Origin: Bacillota bacterium
GTDB taxonomy: Bacteria; Bacillota; Clostridia; Lachnospirales; Lachnospiraceae
Reading direction: 5' to 3'
Length of the DNA: 64,000 nt
Assembly: GCA_023423335.1 (NCBI GenBank)
Contig: JAFAFU010000013.1
Location: 45,121 to 109,120 of the forward strand
Part shown: positions 60,814-64,000 of the stretch, piece by piece
Layout of the letters: each line of letters begins with the position of its first letter
How positions within the stretch are numbered: the first letter of the stretch is position 1
Made by a program: the position numbers and the translations under genes
The notes under the pieces: model-generated
Database searches by the model: none
What the model was told of the DNA's origin: nothing
The model's input: only the letters and a program-made list of their open reading frames with translations

Positions 60814-61179
60814 ATGACAACTCAAGAGTTTATCGAGGCAATTAAAGGCCTTAGCGTATTAGAATTAAACGAATTAGTAAAAGCATGTGAAGAGGAATTC
60901 GGCGTATCCGCAGCAGCAGGTGTTGTAGTTGCAGCTGGCCCTGCAGCAGCAGTGGAAGAGGAAGAGAAGACTGAGTTCAATGTAGAGTTAACCGAGGTTG
61001 GTCCTAACAAGGTTAAGGTTATCAAGGTTGTTCGTGAAGCAACCGGCTTAGGCTTAAAGGAAGCTAAGGATCTGGTAGATGCAGCTCCGAAGATGGTTAA
61101 GGAAGGCGCAAACAAGGCTGAGGCTGAGGATATCAAGGCTAAGCTGGAAGCAGAAGGCGCTAAGGTTACATTGAAATAA
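60814..61179 (+). CDS. rplL: 50S ribosomal protein L7/L12
   Basis: The 121-residue protein has the N-terminal dimer helix (MTTQEFIEAIKGLSVLELNE), an Ala-rich hinge and the C-terminal EKTEFNVELTEVG to GLKEAKDLVDAAPKMVKEG factor-binding fold. ATGGAGG precedes the ATG. A terminator follows and rpoB does not, which is unusual. Confidence 0.97.
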   Translation: MTTQEFIEAIKGLSVLELNELVKACEEEFGVSAAAGVVVAAGPAAAVEEEEKTEFNVELTEVGPNKVKVIKVVREATGLGLKEAKDLVDAAPKMVKEGANKAEAEDIKAKLEAEGAKVTLK

Positions 61180-61247
61180 GCTTTTATGTGCTTCATGAGC
61201 AGTTACAGAAACAGGTTGATTTAAATCAATTCTTGTGAATAATAACT

Positions 61248-61309
61248 ACCGGCAGGAATCCGATCGTATGGGAGTATAACTTCTTTATAACGGAATCCTG
61301 CCGGTTTTT
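61248..61309 (+). terminator. Terminator after rplL
   Basis: ACCGGCAGGA (61248-61257) pairs perfectly with TCCTGCCGGT (61296-61305), then TTTTTA. Confidence 0.85.
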
Positions 61310-61368
61310 ATATTATGGATTTTTAGCTGCTGATATGGCAGCCCTTTCTATGTCTGAAAATGATTGTA

Positions 61369-61397
61369 TTTACAAAATTGGCTTTCATTGGTATATT
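61369..61397 (+). promoter_or_regulatory. Promoter of the ABC exporter operon
   Basis: TTTACA (61369-61374) and TATATT (61392-61397), 17 bases apart. Confidence 0.65.
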
Positions 61398-61412
61398 AAG
61401 GTAATAGAATCC

Positions 61413-61475
61413 GGAAGAAGCTTACCAATCGGCATGATAATCACGGGACTCCCTGATATGGGGTAAGCTCCTTCT
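61413..61475 (+). promoter_or_regulatory. Leader stem-loop before the ABC exporter
   Basis: GGAAGAAGCTTACC (61413-61426) pairs with GGTAAGCTCCTTCT (61462-61475) with a single mismatch. It ends 20 bases before ATG 61495, close to the ribosome binding site, and has no T-run, so it may control translation. Confidence 0.5.
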
Positions 61476-61494
61476 GTATAAAGGTGGGGGAATT

Positions 61495-63327
61495 ATGAAA
61501 AAAACGAAAGATATCACGGTAAAACAGACCTTTCTTAACAACCTGTATGCCTACCGGCTGGGTTGGGAGCTAAGTAAAAGCGTCGTGGCAAATAAGGCTG
61601 TGATAACTGGAATTAACTATTTTCTTTGGGTTTTCTACAGCGGATATTTTGTCCGGTTTGTCATCAATTCAATTGAAGGCAGGAAGAGTTTTCGGGAAAT
61701 TATTACCGCCATTCTGATTATAGGTGCCGTCACCCTTATTATGAATGTCTATATCAACTATGCAGAGAATGTGATTATGCCTCCGGGAAGTATTTTGATT
61801 TATAATAAGCTTTACCGGAAGCTTTACCGGAAAGCGGGCAACGTAGAACTGGCCTGCTTTGAGGATCATGAATTTTATAATAAATATACAATGGCCCTGG
61901 ATGATGCCGGTAATAAGATTAATGAGGTTATCCATCATCTCAGCCGCATCGTATTCGGTACTCTGGCCGGCGTTACCTCCTTTATCACGATGTACCGGAT
62001 CGATAAGGGAACCGTATTATTCGTTATTGCACCGCTCATCGGTAATTTTGTGTTCGGAGCTTTCGTTAACAGGCTATCCTTCCGGCGTTACAGGGAATCG
62101 GTCCCTTTTCGCAGAAAGGCTGATTATGTGAACCGTGTCATGTATCTGGCAGATTATTCGAAGGAAATGAGGTTATCGAATATTTTCCGGCTCATGAAGG
62201 AGGACTATAAGGAAGCGATCCGTGAACTTAGTAAGATGGCGGGAAAATATAAGAATAAACTTGTACCCTTAGGATTTCTGCAATTTATCTTCTCCTATAC
62301 CGTTATCTTTGAAGGGGTACTTATTTATGGCGTTTATAAAACGATAGTCGTAGGAAATATTTCCTTGGGAGATCTGGCTGTCCTGTCCAGCATCATGGTA
62401 ACAGCCTCTTATATCTGGCTTGGGGTCATGGATTCTATTGTCAAGAGTAACCAGAATGGTATGTTCATACAGAACCTTAGAGCCTTTCTGGATTATAAAG
62501 AGAAGATACCGGAGGACTATAACGGCGATATTCCGGAGCAGAAGATTACCTCGATTGAATTCAGGAATGTTACCTTCTCCTATAAGGATGGTGACCCGGT
62601 AATCAAAAAGCTCTCCTTCCGAATTAAGGGAGAAAGTTCGGTTGCCCTGGTCGGTCACAATGGCGCGGGCAAGACCACTATTATAAAGCTGCTGTTCCGT
62701 CTATACGATCCTAACGAGGGTGAGATACTGGTGAACGGAAGAAATATTAAGGAATACAATCTGCAGGCCTACCGCAAACTGTTCTCGGCCGCCTTTCAGG
62801 ACTACCGTGTATTGGCCCAATCCATCCGCTATAATGTTCTGATGGGAAGAAAGACGGAACAGCCGGAGGAAGAGGTGTTCACTGCCTTAAAACGTGCCGG
62901 ATTGTATGACAAGGTGAGAGAGCTGCCGAAGGGGATCGATACGATCCTTACGAAGGAATTTGACAAGGAGGGGGCGGTATTTTCCGGCGGAGAATATCAG
63001 AAGCTGGTGGTGGCCAGAGCCTTTGCCAACCATGCACCGGTCAAGGTATTCGACGAGCCCTCCAGTGCGTTGGATCCGATTGCGGAGTATGAGCTTTTTG
63101 AAAGTATCCTGCAGGAGAGTAAGGATAATACGATGATCTTTATCTCGCACAGGCTTTCCTCCGTGAAGAACACGGATATGGTATTCATGCTGGAGCAAGG
63201 GGAATTGATTGAACAGGGCACCCATAGAGAACTGATGGCATTCGGTGGCAGGTATGCGGATATGTATACGAAGCAGGCGAAGAATTACTTTGCCGCCGAG
63301 GACCGGGGGGAGGTGGCTGGTCTGTGA
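61495..63327 (+). CDS. ABC exporter half-transporter 1 (membrane domain fused to ATPase)
   Basis: The 610-residue protein has an N-terminal six-helix exporter domain (about 1-320) and an ATPase with Walker A VGHNGAGKTT, Q-loop AAFQDYRVLAQ, signature FSGGEYQK (variant of LSGGQ) and Walker B VKVFDEPSSALDP. It would pair with the downstream half-transporter. Such pairs export peptides, lipids or drugs; no lanthipeptide gene is near. AAAGGTGGGGG precedes ATG. The stop overlaps the next start (GTGA). Confidence 0.9.
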   Translation: MKKTKDITVKQTFLNNLYAYRLGWELSKSVVANKAVITGINYFLWVFYSGYFVRFVINSIEGRKSFREIITAILIIGAVTLIMNVYINYAENVIMPPGSILIYNKLYRKLYRKAGNVELACFEDHEFYNKYTMALDDAGNKINEVIHHLSRIVFGTLAGVTSFITMYRIDKGTVLFVIAPLIGNFVFGAFVNRLSFRRYRESVPFRRKADYVNRVMYLADYSKEMRLSNIFRLMKEDYKEAIRELSKMAGKYKNKLVPLGFLQFIFSYTVIFEGVLIYGVYKTIVVGNISLGDLAVLSSIMVTASYIWLGVMDSIVKSNQNGMFIQNLRAFLDYKEKIPEDYNGDIPEQKITSIEFRNVTFSYKDGDPVIKKLSFRIKGESSVALVGHNGAGKTTIIKLLFRLYDPNEGEILVNGRNIKEYNLQAYRKLFSAAFQDYRVLAQSIRYNVLMGRKTEQPEEEVFTALKRAGLYDKVRELPKGIDTILTKEFDKEGAVFSGGEYQKLVVARAFANHAPVKVFDEPSSALDPIAEYELFESILQESKDNTMIFISHRLSSVKNTDMVFMLEQGELIEQGTHRELMAFGGRYADMYTKQAKNYFAAEDRGEVAGL

Positions 63328-64000
63328 AAAAGGATAAGAAAATAAGCACGAAGCAGGTATTATCCAATAATCTCTACTTATTTAAAGTAATTTTTAAGGC
63401 TGCACCCGCCTACACGACAGCTTTAATACTGGAATCGATCCGCCATCCGGGTATGGTATTCTTCGAGCATACCTTCGGAATTAGCTTTATACTGGAATCT
63501 GTAGAATTCGGAAGGACTTTTCCGGAGGTACTTCGTTTTCTGCTTCTGCTTACCGGTTTAATTGCATTATCGGGAATTTATACGAATGTGTTCCAGCATT
63601 ATATCGAGGTTAAGTCACTTCCTAAGATCCAGCAGGAGCTGAAGCTGAAGCTTTATGAGAAAGCAAGAGCGCTGGATTTAAGCTGTTATGATGAACCGGG
63701 ATATTATAATGAATTCGTCCTTGCCGTGTCGGAAGCGGAACGCTCGTTGGACCGCATGATCGGACTGATCCGCATGTTTTTTTCGGGTCTGACGATGCTG
63801 TTTTGCTATGGAATATTCTTTATGGCAAAGGATTTTATCTCGGTGTTCTTTGTGCTTGCATCCTTTCTCCTAAGATTTTTCTTTAAGGGGTTAGTAAATA
63901 AGCTCCGCTATAAGGTCCGTCTTCAGGAAAATCCTCTGGAGAGGAAACGAGGTTATATCAACCGGGTATTTTACCTGAATGAATATGCGAAGGAGCTGAG
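63324..64000 (+). CDS. ABC exporter half-transporter 2, N-terminal part
   Basis: An open frame from GTG 63324 overlaps the previous stop and runs off the window. About 225 residues are visible, beginning VKKDKKISTKQVLSNNLYLF and containing several membrane helices and KARALDLSCYDEPGYYNEF, the coupling-region wording also found in the first half (LACFEDHEFYNKYTMA). It should continue into an ATPase beyond the edge. It completes a heterodimeric exporter. Confidence 0.85.
   Translation, partial: MKKDKKISTKQVLSNNLYLFKVIFKAAPAYTTALILESIRHPGMVFFEHTFGISFILESVEFGRTFPEVLRFLLLLTGLIALSGIYTNVFQHYIEVKSLPKIQQELKLKLYEKARALDLSCYDEPGYYNEFVLAVSEAERSLDRMIGLIRMFFSGLTMLFCYGIFFMAKDFISVFFVLASFLLRFFFKGLVNKLRYKVRLQENPLERKRGYINRVFYLNEYAKEL

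Noticed and set aside
1..64000. CRISPR arrays, tRNA or rRNA genes, prophage or transposases
   Set aside because: No regularly spaced repeats, no tRNA-like cloverleaf in the gaps read, and no recombinase or transposase motif in any frame examined.

Overview
The window looks like chromosome from a strictly anaerobic, spore-forming, low-to-mid GC member of the Clostridia, most probably a plant-fibre-degrading Lachnospiraceae. The clues are an Rnf complex in the clostridial order CDGEAB, a ferredoxin-dependent 2-oxoacid oxidoreductase, an electron-confurcating lactate dehydrogenase cluster, rubrerythrin plus superoxide reductase, SpoIIID, a GH115 alpha-glucuronidase, strong AGGAGG ribosome binding sites and frequent TTG/GTG starts. 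No rRNA, tRNA, CRISPR array, transposase or phage gene was seen.

Layout. 1-2400: a toxin-antitoxin pair cut by the window edge, a truncated YyaL-like remnant, an XRE regulator with a membrane protein, and an AraC/GyrI-type regulator. 2450-5810: a polar amino-acid (probably cystine) ABC transporter preceded by a cysteine-rich leader peptide and an intrinsic terminator, which together look like a cysteine attenuator. 5900-11540: a GNAT enzyme, KorAB plus rubrerythrin, and a flavin amine oxidase. 11980-17500: xanthine phosphoribosyltransferase and a four-gene BMP-type nucleoside ABC importer. 17750-32520: thioredoxin, superoxide reductase, a Crp/Fnr regulator, a MacB-like ABC system, a beta-CASP nuclease, a DNA alkyltransferase, a nitroreductase, an HD-GYP phosphodiesterase, an Eis-like acetyltransferase, small stress proteins, a PRTase-like protein and a CorA transporter. 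32740-39025: the lactate cluster (FadR-type regulator, permease, EtfB, EtfA, FAD lactate dehydrogenase). 39200-44480: an AraC regulator and a very large GH115 lipoprotein. 44700-50710: SpoIIID and the Rnf operon. 50930-57450: a LacI regulator, an orphan FliD-like protein, an AraC regulator and a subtilisin-like protease, separated by two highly structured intergenic elements. 57500-61310: rpmG-secE-nusG-rplK-rplA-rplJ-rplL with L1-type and L10-type leaders. 61495-64000: a heterodimeric ABC exporter, cut by the window edge.

How the parts fit. Lactate enters through the permease and is oxidised by the Etf-coupled dehydrogenase, which by analogy with Acetobacterium uses reduced ferredoxin to push electrons onto NAD+. 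Rnf interconverts NADH and reduced ferredoxin against an ion gradient, and KorAB is another ferredoxin-linked step. Rubrerythrin, superoxide reductase and thioredoxin protect these iron-sulfur enzymes from oxygen. GH115 supplies debranching of glucuronoxylan.

The most interesting material is regulatory RNA: the Cys-rich leader/attenuator at 2544-2718, a 258-nt near-continuous palindrome at 51959-52216, a predicted three-way-junction element at 55043-55164, recurring stem-loops placed directly before a TGGAGG ribosome binding site in unrelated genes, paired L1-binding-like hairpins before rplK and rplA, and paired TGGTNNNACCA operators before the lactate permease. All functional statements rest on reading the sequence and on family knowledge; no database search or folding was run.
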